This document shows positions 1 through 5,906 of a stretch of 14,526 bases of DNA, piece after piece. A program made the translations under genes and the position numbers. The notes under the pieces were generated by a model. It was not told the origin of the DNA and did no database searches. It saw only the letters and a list, made by a program, of their open reading frames with translations. The DNA is from an uncultured Collinsella sp. (GTDB lineage Bacteria > Actinomycetota > Coriobacteriia > Coriobacteriales > Coriobacteriaceae), in the NCBI GenBank assembly GCA_900546085.1, contig URBS01000046.1:1-14526 (forward strand), read 5' to 3'. Position 1 is the stretch's first letter. Every line of letters begins with the position of its first letter.

Positions 1-99
1 GAGGTCGTTGCGTGCCTAGAAGCCCCGAGCTCCAGAAGCCGTACGCTTGTTTCGGGCGTGCTGGTCGAATGCTCCAGCGTGAAAGACCTACGGGTGTAG
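1..99 (+). CDS. C-terminal end of a probable LacI-family regulator (5' end outside window)
   Basis: Frame 1 is open from the first base to a TAG at 97-99, giving 32 residues. Its last part, LVSGVLVECSSVKDLRV, aligns without gaps to the C-terminus of the LacI-family regulator at 4093-5097 (LIPGMLVEGDTVRDLR): L, G, LVE, V and DLR are shared in the same spacing. In this family the stretch is the last beta strand of the effector-binding domain. The gene would therefore be a further LacI-type regulator sitting next to the lac locus on the same strand as the other two. Only 32 codons are visible, so the call is an inference from this one short match; the DNA-binding part, start and promoter lie outside the window. 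Confidence 0.55.
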   Translation, partial: EVVACLEAPSSRSRTLVSGVLVECSSVKDLRV

Positions 100-112
100 C
101 TTGCTCGGCCTG

Positions 113-172
113 TTTGTCTCGATCTGTAACAGCTAGGACCGAAAAACTCGGCTACGTGTTACAGGTTGAGAT
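113..172. repeat. Palindromic intergenic repeat, unit 1
   Basis: Inverted repeat with arms GTCTCGATCTGTAACA (116-131, preceded by TTT at 113-115) and TGTTACAGGTTGAGAT (157-172), three mismatches over 16 bases. The centre contains a second short stem, CCGA (139-142) pairing with TCGG (148-151), and an A-rich loop. CCGAAAAA (139-146) can also pair with TTTTTCGG (172-179), so two alternative foldings are possible. It lies just downstream of the partial gene ending at 99. Confidence 0.8.
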
Positions 173-196
173 TTTTCGGCTAGGTCTAATCTATTC

Positions 197-253
197 ATCT
201 CGATCTGTAACAGGTGGGGGCGAAATAACCGGCTAACTGTTATAGATTGAGAT
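197..253. repeat. Palindromic intergenic repeat, unit 2
   Basis: Arms ATCTCGATCTGTAACAG (197-213) and CTGTTATAGATTGAGAT (237-253) are inverted copies with two mismatches over 17 bases. The arms match those of units 1 and 3, while the 23-base centre is different and GC-rich. Its left arm starts 81 bases after the equivalent base of unit 1. Confidence 0.8.
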
Positions 254-273
254 TGAGAGGATTGGCCGGTACG

Positions 274-336
274 TTTGTCTCAATCTGTAACAGGTAGACG
301 CTCAAAACCGGGTTTAGTGTTACAGATCGAGACAAA
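274..336. repeat. Palindromic intergenic repeat, unit 3
   Basis: Arms TTTGTCTCAATCTGTAACA (274-292) and TGTTACAGATCGAGACAAA (318-336) are inverted copies with one mismatch over 19 bases, the best preserved of the three units. The centre (293-317) again differs in sequence from the other units. Confidence 0.85.
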
Positions 337-363
337 CGGCTCCCGGTCCGCCCAAACATAAAG

Positions 364-401
364 GCCGGGGGCGGCGCGCCGTGTGACGTGCCGCCCCCGG
401 C
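364..401 (-). terminator. Rho-independent terminator of lacE-lacG
   Basis: A perfect 12-base stem, GCCGGGGGCGGC (364-375) with GCCGCCCCCGGC (390-401), encloses a 14-base loop. Read on the minus strand it follows the lacG stop by about 50 bases and is trailed by CTTTATGTTTGGG, a loose T-rich run. It is the only strong stem downstream of lacG. Confidence 0.75.
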
Positions 402-453
402 TGAGGAATGGGGGCAGGTTGTGTGAGCGGGGCATCTCGCTAGTCGCAAGTCG

Positions 454-1893
454 CTAGTCCAGACGACGGGTCTGCGCCACGTGCTTGTACCAGTAGGCGC
501 TTGCCTTGGGCGTGCGCTTCTGGGTCTCAAAGTCAACGTAGAAGAAGCCGTAACGCTTGTTATAGCCATTGGTCCAGGAGAACTGATCCTGCAGGCTCCA
601 CAGGAAGTAGCCGCCCACGTTGACGCCCACCTCTATGGCCTTGAGCAACCAGCGCAGGTGCTGCTCGATGTAGTCGATGCGCGGCTGGTCGTCCACAAAA
701 CCGTCCTTGTAGGGGTCCTTGTAGCCCATGCCGTTCTCGGTGATGAAGATCTGCTTGTAGTTGGGGTAGCGCTGCTTAATGTAGACGAGCAGATCGAACA
801 GGCCCTCGGGATAGATAATCCAGTCCCAGTCGGTGGTGGGGATGCCGGGCTTGTTCACATGCTCGCCAATACCCTTAACGCGCCAGCGGCCGGTGCCTTT
901 CTCGCCCGTACCGTTGTGGTGCAGGTCGTTCTCGCCGTCGTAAGCCTTGAGGAAGCGGCACTGGTAGTTGTTGACACCCAGGTAATCGTTGTAGAGCGCA
1001 GCCTCGCGCATGATTTCCAGATCATCGTCCAGGATCTCGATGGCGCCGCCCGAGACGGCAGCCAGGCGGTTGGCGCACTCGAGGGTGTCGGGAGCATAGT
1101 CCCCGCGGAAGGTGGCGTCGAGCAAGAACTGGTTCTGCAGCACGTGCTCGTTATTGGCGGCCTTGATGTCGGCGGGGTCGTTCTCGTTGAGCGGATACTT
1201 AAACTCCAGCGATTGAATGACGCCGATCTTGCCCCTAAAACCGCCGTTGTGGAAGGCCAGCACGGCCTTGGCGTGGGCGAGCATCATGTTGTGCTCGCAC
1301 TGGAAGGCCTCGGCCAGATGAGCTTTGACGCCGCCGGGGAAGGTGCCCTCGATGTAGGTGTTGGAGGCGTCGGCCCAGATCTCGTTAAAGGTGAACCAGT
1401 AGGTCACCTGGTCGGCGTACTCCTTAAAGCAGAAGGTGGCAAAGTCCACAAAGGCATCGATGGTCTCGCGGTTGAGGAAGTCGCCCTTCTCAAAGAGGGG
1501 AAGCGGCGTATCGAAGTGATGCAGCGTGACGAACGGCTCAACATGGTGCTTATGGCACTCGGCGAAGAGATCGTGGTAGAACTGGACGCCCTCGGGGTTG
1601 ATTTCGCCGGTGCCGTTGGGGAAGATGCGGCTCCAGGCAATGGAGAGGCGAATGCCGTTGATACCGAACTCCTCGCACAGCTCCAAGTCGACAGGGTACT
1701 GGTTGTAGAAGTCCGAAGCGGGGTCGGGGGAGAAACGGCCTTGGGCTTCCAGAAAGTCGTCCCAGGCAACCTTGCCCTTACCGTGAGTGCGGGTCTCGCC
1801 CTCTACCTGGTAGGCAGCGGTGGCGCCGCCAAAGACAAAGCCCTCGGGAAACTGCGCGGGCGGGTTGGTGACGCTAGCAGGATTAACGGACAT
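454..1893 (-). CDS. lacG: 6-phospho-beta-galactosidase (glycoside hydrolase family 1)
   Basis: Cytoplasmic GH1 enzyme that hydrolyses lactose-6-phosphate, delivered by the lactose PTS, to glucose and galactose-6-phosphate. The 479 residues match the usual LacG length of about 470. The N-terminal signature FGGATAAYQVEG is at 21-32. The acid/base Glu171 lies in TFNE (168-171) and the nucleophile Glu386 in ITENG (384-388). The C-terminal block FSWTNGYNKRYG keeps Ser439, Lys446 and Tyr448, which correspond to the phosphate-binding Ser428/Lys435/Tyr437 of Lactococcus LacG. It also keeps Trp440, equivalent to Trp429, which favours 6-phosphogalactosides over 6-phosphoglucosides. Much of the sequence (for example HVEPFVTLHHFDTP at 117-130) is nearly identical to lactococcal LacG. 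It is the second gene after lacE, 66 bases downstream. The ribosome site before the ATG is weak (GGATC), suggesting it depends partly on coupling to lacE transcription. The main alternative, 6-phospho-beta-glucosidase, is disfavoured by Trp440. Confidence 0.95.
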   Translation of the reverse strand: MSVNPASVTNPPAQFPEGFVFGGATAAYQVEGETRTHGKGKVAWDDFLEAQGRFSPDPASDFYNQYPVDLELCEEFGINGIRLSIAWSRIFPNGTGEINPEGVQFYHDLFAECHKHHVEPFVTLHHFDTPLPLFEKGDFLNRETIDAFVDFATFCFKEYADQVTYWFTFNEIWADASNTYIEGTFPGGVKAHLAEAFQCEHNMMLAHAKAVLAFHNGGFRGKIGVIQSLEFKYPLNENDPADIKAANNEHVLQNQFLLDATFRGDYAPDTLECANRLAAVSGGAIEILDDDLEIMREAALYNDYLGVNNYQCRFLKAYDGENDLHHNGTGEKGTGRWRVKGIGEHVNKPGIPTTDWDWIIYPEGLFDLLVYIKQRYPNYKQIFITENGMGYKDPYKDGFVDDQPRIDYIEQHLRWLLKAIEVGVNVGGYFLWSLQDQFSWTNGYNKRYGFFYVDFETQKRTPKASAYWYKHVAQTRRLD

Positions 1894-1919
1894 GATGATC
1901 CAATCGTCTAAATCGAAGT

Positions 1920-1947
1920 GCCAGCCGGCTGTTGATGGTCGGCTGGC
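1920..1947 (-). promoter_or_regulatory. Intercistronic hairpin between lacE and lacG
   Basis: GCCAGCCG (1920-1927) pairs with CGGCTGGC (1940-1947) around a 12-base loop, inside the 66-base lacE-lacG gap. There is no clean T-run after it on the minus strand, so it is more likely an mRNA processing or stability element, or a leaky attenuator, than a full terminator. Confidence 0.5.
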
Positions 1948-1959
1948 TCTGAGCGTTAC

Positions 1960-3735
1960 TTACTTCGAGAGTTGCTCACTTACGAAGGCGAGAGACTTGT
2001 CGCCGTTCTGGGAGAGCTCGATGTACTGCTTACCGCGGCAGGCGACGCACTTGTTGCCCACGCGCTCGCAGTCCTTCTGCAGGTCGGCCAGGTAGCTGGC
2101 GGCCTGCGGGGCCAGGACGACCAGGTCAAAGTCGGGGAGCATGTCGACGTGGTTGCCATAGGCCTCGGCAGCGGTCTCAAGATTGATGCCGCGCTCCTTG
2201 GCAGCCTTGGCCAGTGCGTTGGCGAGCAGGCCCGAGGTACCGCCGCCCTGGCAGAGCACGAGCACGCGCTTGCCGTTGAGGTCGCTGGCGGTCGTTGCCT
2301 CGGCAGCGGGTGCTGCAGAAGCGGCAGGGGCGTCGGCCTTCACGGCCTCGGCAGCGGCGCCGGCGGCAACGCTCTTGGCGTCGGCCTTGCCCTGGAAGGC
2401 GTCGTTGAGCTTGGCGGCCTTCTCGGCGTTCTTGGCGGCGAGCTCCTCCTGGGAGATCTCGGCCTCCTCGGCGCACTTCTGGGCGTCATAGGCACGGAAG
2501 AACGGGTAGTACAGGGTAAAGTCGACGACCAGGATGATGGCGAGCATCACAAAGGCGAGCGGCTGGAAGCCCAGGCCCATGATGGTGCCGATGGGGCCGG
2601 GGACGGTCCAAGGCAGGGTGTACATAAAGCCGTTCATGCCCAAGAAGTCGATAAAGACCTTGAGGATCCAGATGTTGGCGATCGGGGCAAAGACAAACGG
2701 AACAAAGAAGACGGGGTTGAGCACGATAGGTGCGGCGAACAGCAGCGGCTCGTTGACGGCAAAGCACACGGGGACGATGGCGGCCTTACCGACGGCGCGC
2801 ATCTCCTGAGACTTGGCCAGGAAGCAGAACATAAAGACCAGGACGAGCGTGGCGCCGGTACCGCCCATGCAGACGACGAAGTACTGGGCACCCTGGGTCA
2901 GGACAGCGGAAGCGTGCTGGCCAGCCTGGAACGCAGCCAGGTTGTCGGTCATGTTGGCAACAAGGGCGGCGGCGATGGCGGGCTCGACGATCGAGGGGCC
3001 GTGGACGCCGACGAACCAGAAGAGGCTCATGGCACCGTAGATCACAGCGAGGCCGATGTAGCCGTCGGCGGCGGTGAACAGGGGCTGGAACACCTGGATG
3101 ACGCCCTGGGCAAAGCAGAAGCCAAAGGCAGCGCGGAAGACGATGTCAAAGACCCAAAAGACGGTGATGCAGACGGAGAAGGGGATGATGTCCTTAAAGG
3201 TCTGCGAGATGTTGGGCGGAACCTGCTCGGGCATCTTGACGGTGATGTTGCGCTTAATGAAGAACTTGTAGATGATGCCGGTCACAAACGCAGCGATAAA
3301 GGCGGTCAACAGGCCCTTGGAACCAAGGTAGGTGGTGTTGAAGCCGCTGGCGGCGTCCGTGGCGATCGTGTCGCTCGAAAGGAGCAAGAAGCCGATGATG
3401 GCCGCGCACATGCACGAGATGAAGTTGATCTGGTTGTTCTTGGGCAGATCACGGTTCTGGGCGTCGGCGAAGTGCTTGGCCGTGGTGGCGGCGCAGGCGA
3501 TGGCCAGGATGCCCATGGAGTAGTTGTAGCACTTCCACAGGGCGTTGTTGATGTCATCGGGCCAGTAGAAACCCCAGATGTTGGGGACCGAGGCTACCAG
3601 GCAGAAGATGGACGAGAAGATGATGATGGGGATGACGGAGATAAAGCCGTCGCGGATCGCCTTGAGGTACTTGTTGCGGGCGATCGCGTTGAAAAAGGGT
3701 TGGCCCTTTTCGATGATGGCGATGAGTTGCTCCAT
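1960..3735 (-). CDS. lacE: PTS lactose-family transporter, EIICB component
   Basis: Membrane permease that takes up lactose (or a related beta-galactoside or galactose) and phosphorylates it at C6 using phosphate passed from EIIA (LacF). The 591 residues start with the EIIC domain (about 1-420), with many hydrophobic helices, the VHGPSIVEP block (244-252) and the EIIC signature VNEP (327-330). An Ala/Pro/Lys-rich linker follows (about 430-485). The EIIB domain is at about 488-591, with phospho-Cys495 in VLVLCQGGGTSG. The domain order and length match the lacE family (about 565-590). The start is ATG 3735, with AGGAGC at 3741-3746 and a 5-base spacer. It is the first gene of the unit lacE-lacG and diverges from a LacI-family regulator, with a 357-base shared control region. 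Its EIIA partner is encoded on the other strand beyond the regulator. Substrate assignment rests on the EIIC/EIIB family and the lacG neighbour; cellobiose-type EIIC is the main alternative but is usually not fused to EIIB. Confidence 0.92.
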   Translation of the reverse strand: MEQLIAIIEKGQPFFNAIARNKYLKAIRDGFISVIPIIIFSSIFCLVASVPNIWGFYWPDDINNALWKCYNYSMGILAIACAATTAKHFADAQNRDLPKNNQINFISCMCAAIIGFLLLSSDTIATDAASGFNTTYLGSKGLLTAFIAAFVTGIIYKFFIKRNITVKMPEQVPPNISQTFKDIIPFSVCITVFWVFDIVFRAAFGFCFAQGVIQVFQPLFTAADGYIGLAVIYGAMSLFWFVGVHGPSIVEPAIAAALVANMTDNLAAFQAGQHASAVLTQGAQYFVVCMGGTGATLVLVFMFCFLAKSQEMRAVGKAAIVPVCFAVNEPLLFAAPIVLNPVFFVPFVFAPIANIWILKVFIDFLGMNGFMYTLPWTVPGPIGTIMGLGFQPLAFVMLAIILVVDFTLYYPFFRAYDAQKCAEEAEISQEELAAKNAEKAAKLNDAFQGKADAKSVAAGAAAEAVKADAPAASAAPAAEATTASDLNGKRVLVLCQGGGTSGLLANALAKAAKERGINLETAAEAYGNHVDMLPDFDLVVLAPQAASYLADLQKDCERVGNKCVACRGKQYIELSQNGDKSLAFVSEQLSK

Positions 3736-3872
3736 GCAATGCTCCTAAGAGTCGGTGGGTTAGCAACGATGGTATCTTTCGGCGTTCGGTTGCCAAAATG
3801 TTGACGTTGCCATTTTGCGGCACAAAAAAAGACGCGAATCGGTGGTTCCTGTGCCTGCGAACCGTCGATTCC

Positions 3873-3888
3873 TTACGCGTAAACGTTT
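3873..3888. promoter_or_regulatory. Overlapping palindromes, candidate LacI-type operator between lacE and its regulator
   Basis: TTACGCGTAA (3873-3882) and AAACGTTT (3881-3888) are perfect palindromes that overlap by two bases, each centred on CG. LacI-family proteins characteristically insert their hinge helices at a central CG step, so this is a natural operator candidate. It would fall just downstream of the proposed lacE start site, a repressing position. Confidence 0.45.
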
Positions 3889-3914
3889 GAGCCGCCCGGT
3901 GACCCTGTGTTTGC

Positions 3915-3944
3915 ACAATAGCAACGTGAACATTTGGTCGACAA
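3915..3944 (-). promoter_or_regulatory. Candidate lacE promoter
   Basis: On the minus strand, TTGTCG (3939-3944) and TATTGT (3915-3920) are separated by 18 bases and lie about 180 bases upstream of the lacE start. Each box matches the sigma-70-type consensus at four of six positions. A TGTTCAC half-site lies in the spacer. Assigned by eye; no better pair was seen between here and the lacE start. Confidence 0.35.
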
Positions 3945-3971
3945 AAGCCGTCCGGGGAAGCAAAAATGTCG

Positions 3972-3980
3972 GTGAACGGT
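3972..3980 (+). promoter_or_regulatory. GTGAACGGT motif, copy 1 (lacE / regulator intergenic)
   Basis: Exact GTGAACGGT in the divergent control region, about 30 bases upstream of the proposed lacE -35 box. The same word recurs at 7048-7056 and 13602-13610, and inverted at 5158-5166 and (as ATGAACGGT) 5179-5187. Confidence 0.5.
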
Positions 3981-4020
3981 AGGTTTTGGGTGGTGAGCGT
4001 ATGGCGGAGGAGGCGTTAGA

Positions 4021-4026
4021 TATACT
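4021..4026 (+). promoter_or_regulatory. Candidate -10 box for the LacI-family regulator
   Basis: TATACT, five of six matches to TATAAT, lies 67 bases upstream of the regulator start. No convincing -35 box is present at 16-18 bases upstream, so the promoter may be weak or activator-dependent. Confidence 0.35.
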
Positions 4027-4092
4027 TAAAGACGCTTCATTTGACTGCGTAGGGTGCCACCAATGGCATCGTTGACATAGAAAGATCGACCT

Positions 4093-5097
4093 ATGGCCGC
4101 TGTTAAAAAATCGGTTTCCGTTAAGGACGTGGCGCGTCTCGCGGGCGTCTCGGAGCAGACAGTCTCGCGTACGGTGCACGATTCGCCCAGCGTGCGCCCC
4201 GAGACCAAGGAGCGCGTGCGCGCCGCCATGCGCGAGCTCGGCTATCGTCCAAACTTCGCCGGCCGGTCGCTGCGCCGCGGCAAGTTCAAGACGGTCGGCG
4301 TCGCCATGTTCAGCATTACCGGTACCGGCAACCTCGACCGTATGGAGGGCTTTGCCGCCGCCGCCGACAAGCACGGCTATGCCATCACCCTTACTAAAGT
4401 AGATGGACATCCCTATACCCTCGAGAGTGCATCGTCGCGCATGAGCGCACTGCCGGTGGATGGCATGGTTGTGATCATGAATCGCATGCCGGCGGACTTT
4501 GGCACCTTCGAGCCGCTGCCCGGCATGCAGACGGTGCTCGTTACCATGCTGGAGCACCCGCTCTGTTCAACGGTCGATAACGACCAGTTCGATTGCTCGC
4601 GCCAAGTTGTCGAGTATTTGCTGGGGCAGGGGCACAAGACCGTGCACTTTATCTCGTGCCCCGAGCGCTCGCTTTCGGGCATGCAGCGCGAGGAAGGCTG
4701 GCGCGAGACATTGCGTGCGCATGGTATTGAACCGCCGCGACTCGTCCGTGGCGATTGGACGGCACAGAGCGGATATGCCGCCGGTCAGGCTCTGGCGGAC
4801 GATCCGACCTGTACGGCCATTTATGCTTCCAACGATGCCATGGCATATGGCTGCATCCGTGGGCTCGAGTCGCGCGGGAAGCGCGTGCCCGAGGATGTGA
4901 GCGTAGTGGGTGTTGATGACAGCCTGGGCGATATCGTGCCCGACCGTCGCCTGACCACGGTGCGCTTTGACAACAAGCGCGTCGGCATGTGGGCGGTCGA
5001 CAAGATTGCCGGCGCCGAGGGGGGTGCGTCTGGCGTGGAGCACATGCTGATCCCCGGTATGCTCGTAGAGGGCGATACGGTGCGCGATTTGCGTTAG
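4093..5097 (+). CDS. LacI-family transcriptional regulator, likely controls the lac genes
   Basis: The 334-residue protein has the full LacI/GalR layout. The helix-turn-helix is VSVKDVARLAGVSEQTVSRT (8-27), the hinge helix is around FAGRSLRRGK (55-64), and a periplasmic-binding-protein-like effector domain runs from about 67 to 334 with YASNDAMAYG at 244-253 and the family motif SVVGVDD at 270-276. It most likely binds DNA as a dimer and responds to a lactose or galactose metabolite. Divergence from lacE and position before lacF suggest it controls both. This differs from the lac operons of lactococci and staphylococci, which use a DeoR-family LacR. The start at ATG 4093 is supported by the HTH beginning six residues later, but the ribosome site (AGAAAG) is weak. 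It is clearly related to the regulator at 13765 (shared ALPVDG and RM..DF.TF.PLPG blocks). The effector and targets are inferred. Confidence 0.9.
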   Translation: MAAVKKSVSVKDVARLAGVSEQTVSRTVHDSPSVRPETKERVRAAMRELGYRPNFAGRSLRRGKFKTVGVAMFSITGTGNLDRMEGFAAAADKHGYAITLTKVDGHPYTLESASSRMSALPVDGMVVIMNRMPADFGTFEPLPGMQTVLVTMLEHPLCSTVDNDQFDCSRQVVEYLLGQGHKTVHFISCPERSLSGMQREEGWRETLRAHGIEPPRLVRGDWTAQSGYAAGQALADDPTCTAIYASNDAMAYGCIRGLESRGKRVPEDVSVVGVDDSLGDIVPDRRLTTVRFDNKRVGMWAVDKIAGAEGGASGVEHMLIPGMLVEGDTVRDLR

Positions 5098-5148
5098 GGT
5101 GCGGTCCTGTTTGGGTTGTCGCTAATTGTGTTCGATATTGTTTGGATT

Positions 5149-5187
5149 GGTTTAAAAACCGTTCACGGGCGAAAAGTGACCGTTCAT
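5149..5187. promoter_or_regulatory. Cluster of operator-like sites upstream of lacF
   Basis: GGTTTAAAAACC (5149-5160) is a dyad of GGTTT and AAACC around two bases. It overlaps ACCGTTCAC (5158-5166, the complement of GTGAACGGT), and a second ACCGTTCA lies at 5179-5186 followed by T. The two ACCGTTCA words start 21 bases apart, about two helical turns, so proteins bound there would sit on the same face. No terminator-like stem with a T-run was seen between the regulator stop and lacF, so some readthrough into lacF is possible. Confidence 0.5.
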
Positions 5188-5218
5188 AGCTCGAAATTAC
5201 GTTTTGCGCTGTTCTTTT

Positions 5219-5247
5219 TTGTTTGAATGTTATTGTTTCTGTCATAC
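5219..5247 (+). promoter_or_regulatory. Weak candidate lacF promoter
   Basis: TTGTTT (5219-5224) and TCATAC (5242-5247) are 17 bases apart and lie between the operator-like cluster and the lacF ribosome site. Both boxes match the consensus poorly; the call rests mainly on position. Confidence 0.25.
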
Positions 5248-5311
5248 ACAGCGCAGCGCGTATGCCCGGACGCGATGCTCTCCGTTGGTTCATATGTGAA
5301 AGGAACGCAAT

Positions 5312-5650
5312 ATGGCAACCAAAGAAGAAATCTCGATGGTTGGATTCGAGATCGTCGCATACGCGGGTGACGCCCAGACCGATCTGCTTGCAGCGCTCGA
5401 TGCTGCTCGCGAGGGTGATTTTGAGAAGGCCGAGCAGCTGCACAAGGATGCCAGCGATGCGCTCATCGGTGCCCACGACACGCAGACCAAGCTGCTTTCG
5501 CAGGAGGCCGGCGGTGGCGAGATGGAGATGACCTTCATCATGGCTCACGCTCAGGATACTCTCATGACCACCATGATTCTGGAGAAGCAGACCCGCTTTA
5601 CCATCGATGCCTACAAGCGCATCGCCGAGCTCGAGGCCAAGCTCGCCTAG
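5312..5650 (+). CDS. lacF: PTS lactose-family EIIA component
   Basis: Soluble phosphocarrier that receives phosphate from HPr and passes it to Cys495 of the EIIB domain of LacE. The 112 residues compare with about 105 in lactococcal LacF. The N-terminal GFEIVAYAGDA (11-21) is identical to the lactococcal protein. The phosphorylated histidine is His79 in FIMAHAQDTLMTT, equivalent to His78, and Asp82 matches the metal-binding Asp81 of the trimer core. The fold is expected to be all-helical and trimeric. The start is ATG 5312, with GAAAGGA at 5298-5304 and a spacer of about 7 bases. The gene is alone in its unit, downstream of the LacI-family regulator and on the opposite strand from its EIICB partner. 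Operator-like sites lie 125-165 bases upstream and a strong terminator follows. Confidence 0.95.
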   Translation: MATKEEISMVGFEIVAYAGDAQTDLLAALDAAREGDFEKAEQLHKDASDALIGAHDTQTKLLSQEAGGGEMEMTFIMAHAQDTLMTTMILEKQTRFTIDAYKRIAELEAKLA

Positions 5651-5677
5651 CGAGCCTTCACAACCAAGTCCCCTTCC

Positions 5678-5711
5678 AAAAGCTCTGCCGCTACCCGCGG
5701 CAGGGCTTTTT
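5678..5711 (+). terminator. Rho-independent terminator of lacF
   Basis: AAAAGCTCTGCCGC (5678-5691) pairs with GCGGCAGGGCTTTT (5697-5710), with one mismatch and a 5-base loop. It ends in a run of five T. The A and T tracts on either side make it potentially active in both directions. Confidence 0.9.
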
Positions 5712-5724
5712 CTGCGCTCCTCCA

Positions 5725-5791
5725 AGTTGCGGTGAAATAGGGACTGAATAGGGACCGGCGGGCGCAAAACAATCCCTATTCCACCGCAACT
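5725..5791. repeat. REP-like inverted repeat between lacF and the membrane protein gene
   Basis: AGTTGCGGTGAAATAGGGA (5725-5743) and TCCCTATTCCACCGCAACT (5773-5791) are inverted copies with one mismatch over 19 bases. They enclose 29 bases that include another AATAGGGAC. Immediately downstream is a GTCATTGGGGACAGTC stretch (5804-5819), which resembles REP-type words I associate with other genomes. No transposase is nearby. The element could be a miniature repeat or a relic insertion. Confidence 0.7.
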
Positions 5792-5862
5792 CATCCCGAA
5801 ATAGTCATTGGGGACAGTCTTGGTGCCCGTTCGTCTTGCCGTTCGGTTTTTCGCTGGGTGGG

Positions 5863-5868
5863 TATACT
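5863..5868 (+). promoter_or_regulatory. Candidate -10 box for the membrane protein gene
   Basis: TATACT lies 44 bases upstream of the start at 5907. TTGCCG at 5837-5842 is the nearest -35-like word, but its 20-base spacer is too long, so only the -10 is proposed. Confidence 0.4.
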
Positions 5869-5906
5869 TCCTTTCACATTAAACGCCGGAATGAGGAGGT
5901 ATCCAA

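Noticed and set aside
12..236. Plus-strand 74-codon open frame at the left edge
   Set aside because: It overlaps the tail with LacI-family similarity in another frame and continues through palindromic repeat units, so it is not plausible as a protein.
113..336. CRISPR array
   Set aside because: The units are long inverted repeats with conserved arms and variable centres of palindromes, only three in number, with no short direct repeat and constant-length spacer pattern and no cas gene.
437..459. Direct repeat TCGCTAGTC (437-445 and 451-459) at the lacG stop codon
   Set aside because: Nine bases at close range can arise by slippage; it explains nothing about the gene end and no target-site pattern or element lies between the copies.
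481..3804. Very long plus-strand open frames (481-1911 and 1972-3804) opposite lacG and lacE
   Set aside because: They are mirror frames of strongly biased high-GC genes. Their translations are Val/Gly/Asp-rich without domains, and the minus-strand proteins match known families with all catalytic residues.
4649..5794. Minus-strand open frame of 381 codons across the LacI regulator end and lacF
   Set aside because: It runs antisense through two clear genes and a terminator and shows no recognisable domain.
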